Shown: positions 21,480 through 32,146 of the stretch, in pieces | Layout of the letters: every line of letters starts with the position of its first letter | Position numbering within the stretch: position 1 is the stretch's first letter | From: Chitinophagaceae bacterium | GTDB taxonomy: Bacteria; Bacteroidota; Bacteroidia; Chitinophagales; Chitinophagaceae | Assembly (NCBI GenBank): GCA_022841365.1 | Contig: JALHRP010000009.1 | Span: 35,598-99,597, forward strand | Direction of reading: 5' to 3' | Length of the DNA stretch: 64,000 nt | Notes under the pieces: generated by a model | Seen by the model: only the letters and a program-made list of their open reading frames with translations | The model's database searches: none | Told to the model about the DNA's origin: nothing | Made by a program: the position numbers and the translations under genes

Positions 21480-24017
21480 ATGGATCATAATTTTTCAACA
21501 CAAGTAAAGGAAATCATTTCATTCAGCAGGGAAGAAGCATTACGTCTTGGAAATGATTTTATCGGAACTGAGCACCTCGTTTTAGGGATGATCAGGGAAG
21601 GAGAAAACACCGCCATTAAAGTTTTAAAAAACCTCAATGTTGATTTATACGAGCTGCGAAAGGAAATTGAACTTGCAGTAAAAGATAAAACAGGAAAAAA
21701 TATTGCAAACATTAATAGTCTCCCTTTAACTAAGCAGGCAGAAAAAGTAATTCGTGTTACAGTGCTGGAAGCAAAAGCCTTGAAAAGTCCGCAGGTTGAA
21801 ACAGAACATCTGATGTTGTCAATTCTTAAAAACAAAGAAAATATTGCAACACAAATTTTAAATCAGTTTGAAATTGATTACGATATTTTCAGAAACGAAT
21901 TAGGTATGGTAAAATCGAATGAACCAAGAGCTGAGTATGACGATCCGGGCGAAGAAGATTTTGATGATGAAAAATCAAAATACTCTCAACCACGCTCCAA
22001 GCAACCCGCCGGTGCAAAAAGTAAAACACCGGTACTGGATAATTTTGGACGGGATATTACCCGCCTTGCAGAGAGTGGTTCACTCGATCCTATTGTAGGT
22101 CGTGAAGATGAAATAGAACGTGTATCACAAATTCTTTCAAGAAGAAAAAAGAATAACCCTATTTTAATTGGTGAACCCGGAGTTGGTAAAACAGCTATAG
22201 TAGAAGGATTGGCATTACGGATTGTACAACGAAAAGTTTCACGTGTGTTGTATGATAAGCGTGTTGTTTCACTTGATCTTGCTGCATTGGTTGCAGGTAC
22301 AAAATACCGTGGACAGTTTGAGGAGCGTATGAAAGCCATCATGAATGAGCTGGAAAAAAACAGAGATGTGATTTTGTTTATTGATGAAATACATACTATT
22401 GTTGGTGCTGGTGGTGCAAGCGGATCGTTGGATGCATCAAATATTTTTAAGCCTGCACTTTCAAGAGGAGAGTTGCAATGTATCGGCGCATCAACTTTAG
22501 ATGAGTATCGCATGTACATCGAAAAAGATGGTGCACTGGACCGTCGCTTTCAAAAAGTAATTATTGATCCGCCAAGTATTGATGAAACCATCCAGATACT
22601 TCATAACATCAAACAGAAGTATGAAGAGTTTCATAATGTAGCATATGATGATGAGGCCATTAATGCATGTGTTAAGCTGAGTGACCGCTATATGACTGAC
22701 AGGTTATTACCTGATAAAGCAATTGATGTGCTTGATGAAGTTGGAGCAAGAGTTCACTTGAAAAATATTAATGTTCCCCAGGAAATTCTTGATCTGGAAA
22801 AAAAGATTGAAGACATTAAGCAGGAGAAAAATAAAGTTGTAAAAAGTCAGCGCTTTGAAGAAGCTGCATCACTCAGAGATACAGAAAAAAGATTGGGCGA
22901 AGAACTGGAAAAAGCAAAAGCGAAGTGGGAAGAAGAAAGTAAACATAAGCGTTACCCGATTAATGAAGAAGCAATTGCTGAAGTGGTGAGCATGATGACA
23001 GGTATTCCTGTAAAACGTATGGTGCAGGCTGAAACAGATAAACTTCGCCGTATGGCCGATGATTTGCAGGGCGCAGTAATCGGACAAGATGAAGCGATCA
23101 GCAAAGTTGTAAAAGCCATACAGCGTAACAGAGTTGGTTTGAAAGATCCAAAAAAACCAATTGGTACGTTTATTTTTCTTGGACCTACAGGTGTAGGTAA
23201 AACAGAGCTTGCCCGTTCGCTGGCCCGTTACATGTTTGACAGCGACGATGCACTGATCCGTATAGATATGAGTGAATATATGGAGAAATTTACTGTGAGC
23301 CGTTTAATTGGAGCGCCTCCGGGTTATGTAGGTTACGAAGAAGGAGGACAGCTTACCGAACGTGTTCGCAGAAAACCTTATTCAGTTGTGTTGCTTGATG
23401 AAATTGAAAAAGCTCACCCGGATATTTATAATATACTGTTGCAGGTATTGGATGATGGACAACTGACAGATGGCCTTGGACGTAAAGTTGACTTCAAGAA
23501 TACACTCATTATCATGACCTCCAATATTGGTGTACGTCAATTAAAAGATTTTGGAGAGGGTGTAGGTTTTGCTACAGCAACCAGAATACAGAATGCCGAG
23601 GAAAACAACAAAGCCGTAATTGAAAAAGCTTTAAAGAAAACGTTTTCACCTGAATTCCTAAACAGAATTGATGATGTAATGATCTTTAATTCACTCAGTA
23701 AAGAGCACATCTTCAGGATTATTGATATTTTGATGAAGGGTGTTAGCGGACGATTAAAGAACCTGGGTTTCAGTATGGAGTTAACAGAAGAAGCCAAAGA
23801 ATTTATTACTGAAAAAGGGTATGATATACAATTTGGAGCAAGACCTCTTCATCGGGCAATCCAGAAATATCTAGAGGATCCTTTAGCCGAAGAAATCCTC
23901 AACATGAACATAAAAGAGGGCGATGTAGTAATTGCCGACTTAGATAAAGAAAAACAGCTCATCAAATTTTCTTTTAAAGAAAAAACCAAGAAATCGGTTA
24001 AATCTTCTGACAGCTAA
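21480..24017 (+). CDS. clpC: ATP-dependent Clp protease ATP-binding subunit ClpC
   Basis: Clp_N repeats, two Walker A motifs (GEPGVGKTAIVEG, GPTGVGKTELARSL), UVR-like linker, C-terminal ClpB-D2 region. Start placed at MDHNFSTQVKEIISFS. Confidence 0.95.
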   Translation: MDHNFSTQVKEIISFSREEALRLGNDFIGTEHLVLGMIREGENTAIKVLKNLNVDLYELRKEIELAVKDKTGKNIANINSLPLTKQAEKVIRVTVLEAKALKSPQVETEHLMLSILKNKENIATQILNQFEIDYDIFRNELGMVKSNEPRAEYDDPGEEDFDDEKSKYSQPRSKQPAGAKSKTPVLDNFGRDITRLAESGSLDPIVGREDEIERVSQILSRRKKNNPILIGEPGVGKTAIVEGLALRIVQRKVSRVLYDKRVVSLDLAALVAGTKYRGQFEERMKAIMNELEKNRDVILFIDEIHTIVGAGGASGSLDASNIFKPALSRGELQCIGASTLDEYRMYIEKDGALDRRFQKVIIDPPSIDETIQILHNIKQKYEEFHNVAYDDEAINACVKLSDRYMTDRLLPDKAIDVLDEVGARVHLKNINVPQEILDLEKKIEDIKQEKNKVVKSQRFEEAASLRDTEKRLGEELEKAKAKWEEESKHKRYPINEEAIAEVVSMMTGIPVKRMVQAETDKLRRMADDLQGAVIGQDEAISKVVKAIQRNRVGLKDPKKPIGTFIFLGPTGVGKTELARSLARYMFDSDDALIRIDMSEYMEKFTVSRLIGAPPGYVGYEEGGQLTERVRRKPYSVVLLDEIEKAHPDIYNILLQVLDDGQLTDGLGRKVDFKNTLIIMTSNIGVRQLKDFGEGVGFATATRIQNAEENNKAVIEKALKKTFSPEFLNRIDDVMIFNSLSKEHIFRIIDILMKGVSGRLKNLGFSMELTEEAKEFITEKGYDIQFGARPLHRAIQKYLEDPLAEEILNMNIKEGDVVIADLDKEKQLIKFSFKEKTKKSVKSSDS

Positions 24018-24041
24018 AGCTGTACATATTTCCTAAATTAT

Positions 24042-24081
24042 AATGGCTAAAGTGCGCACCGCACCTTAGCCATTTTTTTTT
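24042..24081 (+). terminator. Intrinsic terminator after clpC
   Basis: AATGGCTAAAGTGC...GCACCTTAGCCATTTTTTTTT. Confidence 0.8.
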
Positions 24082-24415
24082 AAAAATAAGTGTTTACACT
24101 TGTTTTTAATAAAATATTGCCCTTATTTTACACCCACTTTATAGTCCTGCCCTATCCTTCGAATGATCAATGTTCCCTATGCTCCTCCTATTGACTTTGA
24201 TATAAATCAAGCAGACCGTTGTTTTTTAAAACCAGTTTGATCATTATTTTCTGCTGAAGGAGAGAATAATTTCACAACTATATCTTCATTTTCCTCTGAA
24301 AAAATCAGTCCATCTCCGGACAAAGAATCCATCCCTGCAATGATCATGGCCATAGGCTGTTCAGCTGCATTCTCCTTTGAACTATCGCTAATAATTCACA
24401 AGTAAACTGAACAAA

Positions 24416-27400
24416 ATGATCCATTTTTTACCCATCTCTTTTAAACCAAAAAGTTTAAAGAAAAAGTTCGGTCAATTGATTTTATTGACAATACTTTTTT
24501 TATTTACAGGTTCAATAGGGTATACACAATGTACCTGTACAGGCAACATTGTTGTTAACCCAAGTTTTGAAAATGGCACCACAGGTTGGAACTGGTCTGG
24601 TGGCACTTTCAGTGCCGGAAGTGGTGCAGTTATCTGTGGCATTAAATCAGGCGATTTTCAAGTAACCAATACCGCTGCAAACTGGGTTTCACAAACAATC
24701 GGTACCGATCTGGCGCCGGGAACAGTCATTAATGCCAGTGTGTATGCAGGTACACATAATAATACTTTCAATCATTATGTTTCAGTAGATTTTTTTGATG
24801 CAAACTGGAACTGGCTTTCTAATGTAGCAGTTGAAGTAAATAAAGTATTGGCCAATGCTCCGGCAGGTCCGCAATTGTATACGTTAACAGCAACTGTTCC
24901 TGCAGGCGCTAAATACACAAATGTTGGATTTACAGGAAACGGTGATTGGATTAAAACTGATCTATGGTGTGTTACTTTAACTACACCATCAGGAGGTGGG
25001 TCAATTGGAGATCGTGTTTGGCTGGATGCTGACGGAGACGGTATTCAGGATGCATCTGAAACTTCCGGTATTACAGGTGTTACTGTTCAATTAAAAAATG
25101 CAGGAGGTACTGTGATTGCCACTACAACTACAAATGCAAGTGGGAATTATTTATTTACTGGATTGGCTGCAGGAAATTATACAGTTGTTTTTCCAACATC
25201 AATTAGCGGGGCCGTAGTAACTCCCCAAAATGTTGGCTCAGATGATAATGTGGATAGTGATCCAAGTCAATCAACCGGTGCTTCGGCTACAATCTCATTG
25301 GGAGTAAATCAGAATATTACAAATGTAGATGCAGGTTATTGCCCAACTACGCTTGAGCTTGGAAACAGAGTTTGGTATGATGCAAATAACGACGGTGTAA
25401 ATGCAGGAGAAAATGGAATTCCGGGCATAACAGTTTACTTATATAAAGATGATAACAACGATAATACAGCTGATGGTGTTTCAATCGCCAGCACTGTAAC
25501 AGATGCAAATGGTTATTATTCCTTTACCAATCTTGGACCCGGTCATTATATTGTTGGAGTTATAACTCCTTCAGGGTATATGAGCAGTGCAGTGAACGGA
25601 GGCGATCCGGATAATAATATTAACCTTGATGATAATGGCCAGGTAATAGTTGGTAACGAAATAAGAGGGTTGGCTATTACACTTGTTGCAGGTACAGAAC
25701 CGTTAGTTGACGGTAATACAAATAGCAACAGCAATATTACTTACGATTTTGGATTGCTGCCCGATTGTTCATGCACAAACAGCGCAGGAAATGAGTTGCT
25801 GAATGCAAGTTTTGAAAACGGTACAACCGGCTGGAACTGGTCAGGTGGTACATTATCTACGGGTACAGGCTATATCGCATGTGGAGCCGCTAATGGGTTT
25901 AATAACTGGACAACAGGCACAGCAAAAGTATGGCAGGATGTAACTGTAGCAGCGGGTTCAGGTATTGTGTTTAAAGGATTTGCCGGTGTGCATACTCCGG
26001 GTTTAACATGCAGCCCTAAGCTTAGTTTAATTTTCCTGAATGCATCAAATGTAGTTATTGCACAAAATGATGTTGCCGTTACAAGAGATGTAGATGTTTA
26101 CTTTGGACAGTTGGAACAATATTCAATTAGTGCAACAGCACCGGCTGGTACAGTAAAAGTAAGAGTACAAAGTGCTATCAATTGTAACACGATGAAATTG
26201 GATGCATTCTGCTTAACTGTAACTCCTCCAACCAATAGTTCAATAGGAGACAGAGTATGGAATGATATAGACGGTGATGGAGTTCAGGATGCGAATGAGG
26301 TTGGTTTAGCAGGTGTAACGTTAACGTTGTTAAATGCTGCTGGTCAGCCAATTGCTACTACCACCACCGATGCTTTTGGTAATTATAAGTTCAGTGGATT
26401 ACCAGCTGGTAATTATTCTGTAAGAGTAACAGCGCCGGCCAATTACAGCTTGTCAGCTAAAACACAGGGCGGTGATACTAATTTAGACAGCGATTTTGAT
26501 CCCATCACTTATACAACTGCAACAATTACATTAGCAGCTAATCAAAGCCGCACAGACATTGATGCAGGTCTTAAGTTTACACAACCTGTAACAACAAGTA
26601 TTGGCGATCGTGTTTGGTTAGATTCAAATGCTGATGGTGTGCAGGATGCCGGTGAGCCAGGCGTATCAAATGTACTGGTAACGTTATACAACAGCGTAGG
26701 CGCAGTGGTAAGCAATACCTTTACAGACGTAAACGGTAACTACCTGTTTACCTCAGTAACTCCCGGTACATATAGTGTTGGTGTTAGTTTGCCAACTGCA
26801 TTTGTATTCTCTCCCAATAATGGATTAATAAGCGGAGCAACTAATAGTGATATCATTCCGGCTACAGGTCGTACAACATCTTTCACCGTAAATGCAGGCG
26901 ATAATATTACTTATGTAGATGCTGGTTTAAAACCACAGCAACCTGCAAATGGTAGCATTGGTGATTATGTATGGAACGATATTAATAAAAATGGAATTCA
27001 GGAAGCAGGTGAGCCGGGTATTGCTGGCGTAATTGTTCGACTTGTAAACGCTACTACCAATGCCATTATAGCCACAACAACCACTGATGTAACCGGTAAA
27101 TATATTTTTAATGATGTAACTGCAGGAGATTATAAAGTAGACTTTGTTACACCTGCCGGATATACAATCACAACCAAACTCAACGGTAATGTTACAGCTT
27201 CAGGTACTGATAGTGATGTTGATCCTGTTACTTTAAGAACAGCAACATTTACACTAGCAGCCGGTCAGCGTATAACAACTGTTGATGCAGGTTATTGGTT
27301 AACCACACCTCCGGGTACTGGTAAAATTGGAGATCGTGTATGGCTTGATGCGAATCAGAATGCTGTTCAGGATGCCGGCGAAACCAATGTACAAGGTGTT

Positions 27401-29563
27401 ACTGTAATATTATACGATGCAGCGAACACAGCCATTAAAATGACTGTAACCAATGCCAATGGAAATTATCTGTTTACAGATTTAGCTGCAGGCAGCTACA
27501 GCGTTGGCTTCAGTAATATACCTGCAGGTTATTCCTTTACAACACAAGGTGGTGGAACCGCCGCTACCGGCAGCGATGCAAATCCTGCCACCGGCAGAAC
27601 TGCTACGATAGCTTTAGCCGCAGCACAAACCAATCTTGATGTAGATGCAGGTATCCGTTCAACAATGGCTGGTACCGCTTCAATCGGTAACCGTGTATGG
27701 AACGATTTAAATAATAATGGATTACAGGATGCAACTGAGCCTGGTTTACAGGGTGTGATTGTTGAATTACTGGATGGTAATGGTAATTCAATTGACAGTG
27801 ATCCATCAACAGCAGGCATACAACCTACTACAAGAGTAACCAACGCACTGGGTGAATATCAGTTTACAGGTTTACCTGCCGGTGATTACCGGATACGTTT
27901 CATCAACCTGCCAGCGGGCTTTAATGCAGCGCCAAAAGGAGCAGGAGCCGACAGAAATGTAGATAGTGATGGTAACCCGATAGCTGCAGGAACTTCAACC
28001 ACTGATGTGATCAGTGTTGCATCAGGAGAAGAGAGACTTGACATAGACTTTGGTTTAAACAACCCCGCAGCGCCAACCGGCCAGTTAGGTGACTATGTTT
28101 GGTTCGATACAAATAACAATGGTATTCAGGATGCAGGCGAGCAAGGCGTAGCAGGTGTAACCGTGTCGTTATTGAATGCTGCAAATACGGTGGTAGCAAC
28201 AACCGTAACGGATGCAAATGGTAATTACCGTTTTGTAAATATTGCCGATGGCAGTTACTCAATTAAGTTCAGCAATTTGCCGGCAGGCTTTGTGTTCTCA
28301 CCAAAAGATTTGGGTGGGAATGATAATACCGATAGTGATGCAGATGCAGTAACAGGTACAACTGGTACTTACACTATTTCTGCAGGTAACAGCAACCTCA
28401 CTGCAGATGCAGGTATTTATTCAACCCGTGCAGCATTGGGTGATTATGTATGGTTTGATGCCAACAGCAATGGTGCACAGGAAGCAACAGAAAAAGGTAT
28501 TGCAGGTATAACTGTAACCTTGTATGATGCAGCCAATGTAGCTGTAACATCTGCAATCACGGATCAAAATGGCAGATACTTCTTCAGCAATTTAAATCCC
28601 GGCACTTACACCGTTGGGTTTAGTACAATACCGGGCCAATTTGTATTTACTGCAAAAGATGCAGCAGGCGATGCATCCGATAGTGATGTTGATCCTTCAA
28701 CCGGTAAAACAACTGCATATACCTTGGTAGCGGGTCAGGTTATTACAACGGTTGATGCAGGGTTAAAACCAGTTATACCAGCAACCATTGGGGATTTTGT
28801 ATGGTACGATGATAATGGAAATGGTATTCAGGATCCGGGTGAAGCAGGTTTGCCGGGTGTAATTGTAACCTTATACAATGCCGCCAACCAGCCAATCGGT
28901 TCGGCAGTAACTGATGGTAACGGAGCTTATGTAATCAATAATGTACCTGCAGGTAACGGATACTATATTGTATTCAGCAACAAGCCGGATCCTTCAGCAG
29001 CATGGACATTACAGAATGTTGGCGGAGCAGCAGCAATCAATAACAGTAAGGCAGATGCCACAGGTAGAACAACACCATTCAACGTTGCAGCAGGACAACA
29101 GGTTAGCAACATTGACGCTGGATATATACAGCGCATTCCGATTGTTCTCAGCGGAAATGTATTTTACGACGACAATGGAATGACGGATGGTTTAGTAAAC
29201 GGAACAACCACAATTCCATCAGGTATAAATGCAGTGTTGTACGATCCGGTATTAAACCAGGTAATAGCTGTTCAACCGGTTCCGGGACATGGTCAGCCGG
29301 GTGCTGGAACTTTCAGCTTTAATATTTTCAATAACAGTAATTACCGTGTAATGATAACGACTGCTAATCCGGCAATCGGTGCAGTACCACCTGCAACGTC
29401 TGTTTTACCAGCATCATTCAGATCAACCGGTGAAATTATAGGAACAGTTGCAGGTAATGATGGTACTGTTGATGGTAAATCAATACCCATATTTACAACA
29501 AACCTTAATGTTACCAATGTCAACTTCGCAATTAAGCGTGTTATGTTAATTGTTGTTGACTAA
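24416..29563 (+). CDS. Giant secreted protein with ten SdrD_B-like repeats and two related N-terminal lectin-like modules
   Basis: Signal-like N-terminus ending IGYTQC; two (N/G)xxxNxSFENGTTGWNWSGGT modules; ten (S/L)IGD(R/Y)VWxDxNxxGxQDxxExGxxGV repeats with Ca-binding-like DxDxDG motifs. Confidence 0.9.
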   Translation: MIHFLPISFKPKSLKKKFGQLILLTILFLFTGSIGYTQCTCTGNIVVNPSFENGTTGWNWSGGTFSAGSGAVICGIKSGDFQVTNTAANWVSQTIGTDLAPGTVINASVYAGTHNNTFNHYVSVDFFDANWNWLSNVAVEVNKVLANAPAGPQLYTLTATVPAGAKYTNVGFTGNGDWIKTDLWCVTLTTPSGGGSIGDRVWLDADGDGIQDASETSGITGVTVQLKNAGGTVIATTTTNASGNYLFTGLAAGNYTVVFPTSISGAVVTPQNVGSDDNVDSDPSQSTGASATISLGVNQNITNVDAGYCPTTLELGNRVWYDANNDGVNAGENGIPGITVYLYKDDNNDNTADGVSIASTVTDANGYYSFTNLGPGHYIVGVITPSGYMSSAVNGGDPDNNINLDDNGQVIVGNEIRGLAITLVAGTEPLVDGNTNSNSNITYDFGLLPDCSCTNSAGNELLNASFENGTTGWNWSGGTLSTGTGYIACGAANGFNNWTTGTAKVWQDVTVAAGSGIVFKGFAGVHTPGLTCSPKLSLIFLNASNVVIAQNDVAVTRDVDVYFGQLEQYSISATAPAGTVKVRVQSAINCNTMKLDAFCLTVTPPTNSSIGDRVWNDIDGDGVQDANEVGLAGVTLTLLNAAGQPIATTTTDAFGNYKFSGLPAGNYSVRVTAPANYSLSAKTQGGDTNLDSDFDPITYTTATITLAANQSRTDIDAGLKFTQPVTTSIGDRVWLDSNADGVQDAGEPGVSNVLVTLYNSVGAVVSNTFTDVNGNYLFTSVTPGTYSVGVSLPTAFVFSPNNGLISGATNSDIIPATGRTTSFTVNAGDNITYVDAGLKPQQPANGSIGDYVWNDINKNGIQEAGEPGIAGVIVRLVNATTNAIIATTTTDVTGKYIFNDVTAGDYKVDFVTPAGYTITTKLNGNVTASGTDSDVDPVTLRTATFTLAAGQRITTVDAGYWLTTPPGTGKIGDRVWLDANQNAVQDAGETNVQGVTVILYDAANTAIKMTVTNANGNYLFTDLAAGSYSVGFSNIPAGYSFTTQGGGTAATGSDANPATGRTATIALAAAQTNLDVDAGIRSTMAGTASIGNRVWNDLNNNGLQDATEPGLQGVIVELLDGNGNSIDSDPSTAGIQPTTRVTNALGEYQFTGLPAGDYRIRFINLPAGFNAAPKGAGADRNVDSDGNPIAAGTSTTDVISVASGEERLDIDFGLNNPAAPTGQLGDYVWFDTNNNGIQDAGEQGVAGVTVSLLNAANTVVATTVTDANGNYRFVNIADGSYSIKFSNLPAGFVFSPKDLGGNDNTDSDADAVTGTTGTYTISAGNSNLTADAGIYSTRAALGDYVWFDANSNGAQEATEKGIAGITVTLYDAANVAVTSAITDQNGRYFFSNLNPGTYTVGFSTIPGQFVFTAKDAAGDASDSDVDPSTGKTTAYTLVAGQVITTVDAGLKPVIPATIGDFVWYDDNGNGIQDPGEAGLPGVIVTLYNAANQPIGSAVTDGNGAYVINNVPAGNGYYIVFSNKPDPSAAWTLQNVGGAAAINNSKADATGRTTPFNVAAGQQVSNIDAGYIQRIPIVLSGNVFYDDNGMTDGLVNGTTTIPSGINAVLYDPVLNQVIAVQPVPGHGQPGAGTFSFNIFNNSNYRVMITTANPAIGAVPPATSVLPASFRSTGEIIGTVAGNDGTVDGKSIPIFTTNLNVTNVNFAIKRVMLIVVD

Positions 29564-29614
29564 ACAAATACATCGTAAAACCTGAATCAACATATAATAA
29601 TTAAAACAAAACAA

Positions 29615-31096
29615 ATGAAACCAAAATTAAAACTGATCCTTTTTATACTTCTGCTTACAAGTATAGGATTTGCAAAAGCTCAGCAGTTTGTAGGGCTTTA
29701 CAATGTATCATTTCCATCAAACCCAACTGTACCGGCTTATACAGCTGGTCCGGCAGCAATAAAGAAAGCCGATGGCACTAATCCAAATTCCGGAGCATTA
29801 TCTGTATCTGCTTCTTATTCCGATCAGCAATACGGAGTATTACCAAACGGTTTAACCGGATATGGTGATCTTGGTCTTATGTTTGGTATCAGTAACAATA
29901 ATAGTGGCAAAGTTCCTACACCTGCATCAGTAGGCGTACCGTTGGCCAATGTTGGTTCACCGGTAAACAGTTACTACTCGGCTCTTTCTACCCAAATTGG
30001 CACAGGGATGAACACATTTAATAACTATGCGTTTAATATGTTTGCCAGTGCAGAAGGTTTATCCGGACAGCCAACTAATGGAAGATATTATTTTGGTAAA
30101 GTAACCTTTACATTTTCACGCCCCGTCATAAATCCAATTTTACATGTAACAGGTCTTGGTGGTTTTTTAAGCATCAATGAACCTCCTTTTCCTACATTGC
30201 CATTTGCAGTTGATTTAGAACTTGATGAAGCAGGATTTCAAATTTCAAAATTGTCAGGTACTGCACGTACTCAATTAAACACAACGACTAAAACAATTTT
30301 TAACAGCTTTGATTATGTGCAGGATTACATTGTTGGCGGTCAAACTCCAGAAGGTGGAAACAATGCAGGTACAGGTAGCTTCCTTATTCAGGGAATAAAT
30401 GTTACAACCGTAACGTTTAAAATATATTTGAGAGGAATGGCTCAAAATCAGGTGTGGACTTCAAACGCCAATTATGTAAATGAAGTTTATAATGGTGATC
30501 GTTTTAATATCAGCTGGACGTTGCCAACTCAGCCCGAGAGTACATTGCCTGCAACAGGTGTGTATTTAAAAGCTGTATTAAATGGTAATGATGTTTCTTT
30601 AAACTGGAAAACTGTAAGTGAAATCAATTCCAAAGAATTTGAAATTGAAAGAAGTACCGATGGGGTTAATTTTAGCCGAATTGCAAGTAAAGATGCAGCT
30701 GGCAACAGTTTTTCTGAGATTAATTATGCGTTTACAGATGCAGCAATAACTAAACGGGTTTATTTTTATCGTTTAAAACTGGTAGATGTTGACAGATCTT
30801 ACACGTATAGTAATGTTGCTGTTATAAGAACAGCAGGCAGCAGTAAGGAAATAAAAACATTCCCCAATCCATTTACATCACAGTTAAATATTGAGTTTAA
30901 CAAGGCTAAAGGTTCATATATCATCAGTATGTTTAATCAGGCTGGTCAGGAAGTAAAAACCTTACGTGCTTTTATTGAAAATGATGTTCAGTACGTAAGT
31001 ATTAATCGTGGAATTCTTACATCAGGTTCATACGCTGTGCGTATTACTAATATTCTAACCGGAGAAGTGAGTGCTCAGAAAGTAATGATTCAGTAA
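29615..31096 (+). CDS. Secreted protein with T9SS type A C-terminal sorting domain
   Basis: Signal peptide; VSLNWKTVSEINSKEFEIERSTDGVNFSRIA; FPNPFTSQLNIEFNKAKGSYIISMFNQAGQEVKTL...GSYAVRITNILTGEVSAQKVMIQ. Confidence 0.85.
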   Translation: MKPKLKLILFILLLTSIGFAKAQQFVGLYNVSFPSNPTVPAYTAGPAAIKKADGTNPNSGALSVSASYSDQQYGVLPNGLTGYGDLGLMFGISNNNSGKVPTPASVGVPLANVGSPVNSYYSALSTQIGTGMNTFNNYAFNMFASAEGLSGQPTNGRYYFGKVTFTFSRPVINPILHVTGLGGFLSINEPPFPTLPFAVDLELDEAGFQISKLSGTARTQLNTTTKTIFNSFDYVQDYIVGGQTPEGGNNAGTGSFLIQGINVTTVTFKIYLRGMAQNQVWTSNANYVNEVYNGDRFNISWTLPTQPESTLPATGVYLKAVLNGNDVSLNWKTVSEINSKEFEIERSTDGVNFSRIASKDAAGNSFSEINYAFTDAAITKRVYFYRLKLVDVDRSYTYSNVAVIRTAGSSKEIKTFPNPFTSQLNIEFNKAKGSYIISMFNQAGQEVKTLRAFIENDVQYVSINRGILTSGSYAVRITNILTGEVSAQKVMIQ

Positions 31097-31117
31097 TTCA
31101 ATTCAGTTTCAATATTA

Positions 31118-31153
31118 TAAGAAAGTCTTCCTTCCTAAAGGAAGACTTTCTTA
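31118..31153. terminator. Strong hairpin terminator
   Basis: TAAGAAAGTCTTCCTT-CCTA-AAGGAAGACTTTCTTA, perfect 16-bp stem. Confidence 0.8.
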
Positions 31154-31173
31154 TTTTGCAGCACTATTTGTGA

Positions 31174-31851
31174 ATGAAAAAAATTGTAATAGCAATTGAT
31201 GGTTGGTCGAGTTGTGGGAAAAGTACACTCGCTAAACAACTGGCAAAAGAGCTGGGGTATATTTATATTGACAGTGGGGCAATGTACAGAGCTGTTACGT
31301 TATACTTTTTAAGAAATCATGTTGATTGGACAAATACATCTGAAGTAACAGAAGCGTTAACAAATATAAACCTGCAGTTTAAACCAAACTCTGTAAATGG
31401 CGAATCGGAAATATATCTGAATGAAGAAAACGTGGAGTATGTTATCAGAGATATGGTTGTTGCAGAAAAGGTTAGCGAAGTGGCGGCCATAGAAGAAGTA
31501 AGATCTTTTGCTGTTGCTGAGCAACAAAAAATGGGTGCGGCTAAAGGAATTGTTATGGATGGAAGGGATATAGGTACTACTGTATTCCCAGATGCTGAAT
31601 TAAAAATATTTATGACCGCAGATATAGCTGTAAGAGTAGAAAGGCGGTTTAGAGAGATGTACAGTAAGAACCCCAACATCACAATCGAGGAAGTAAAAGA
31701 TAATCTGGAAATGAGGGATTACATAGACTCACACCGGAAAGTAAGTCCCCTGCAAAAAGCTGCAGATGCAATAGAAATCAACAATACCGGACTTTCTCCA
31801 GATGAGCAGTTACTATTGGCATTGAAATTCATAGATAAACTTATCTTTTAA
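31174..31851 (+). CDS. cmk: Cytidylate kinase
   Basis: IAIDGWSSCGKSTLAKQLAKELGYIYIDSGAMYRAVTLYFL; MDGRDIGTTVFPDAELKIFMTA. Confidence 0.96.
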   Translation: MKKIVIAIDGWSSCGKSTLAKQLAKELGYIYIDSGAMYRAVTLYFLRNHVDWTNTSEVTEALTNINLQFKPNSVNGESEIYLNEENVEYVIRDMVVAEKVSEVAAIEEVRSFAVAEQQKMGAAKGIVMDGRDIGTTVFPDAELKIFMTADIAVRVERRFREMYSKNPNITIEEVKDNLEMRDYIDSHRKVSPLQKAADAIEINNTGLSPDEQLLLALKFIDKLIF

Positions 31852-32146
31852 GGCTGTTTTTTCTATAATTCGTGAGGCAGACAATATTTTTTTTGAATAT
31901 CAATAAAGTCTTTTATATATTCGCATTACGATCCTCCATATCTGGAAAACACCCTCTAAATCCGCTCATCCGAACAATCCAATTTTTACTTAGGAACACT
32001 GTTTTTTTTTTCTGGCAAATACAGTCCATCTTCCTGTGATCTGCTTTTTCTGGCAACAGAAATAGTAAACACCATATCCTCAATGAATAGCTTTTTCAAA
32101 AGGTACCCCGTGAAAAGAAAGTTTATTTTACCTCTAAACCTTTTTT

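Noticed and set aside
21986-22519. 177-aa antisense ORF within clpC
   Set aside because: Opposite to a strongly conserved gene; composition typical of shadow ORFs.
27529-28262. Minus-strand ORFs over the SdrD_B gene
   Set aside because: Shadow ORFs arising from the repeat composition.
25000-29100. Regularly spaced repeats resembling an array
   Set aside because: These are coding SdrD_B protein repeats with diverged DNA, not CRISPR repeats; no CRISPR array or cas gene seen.
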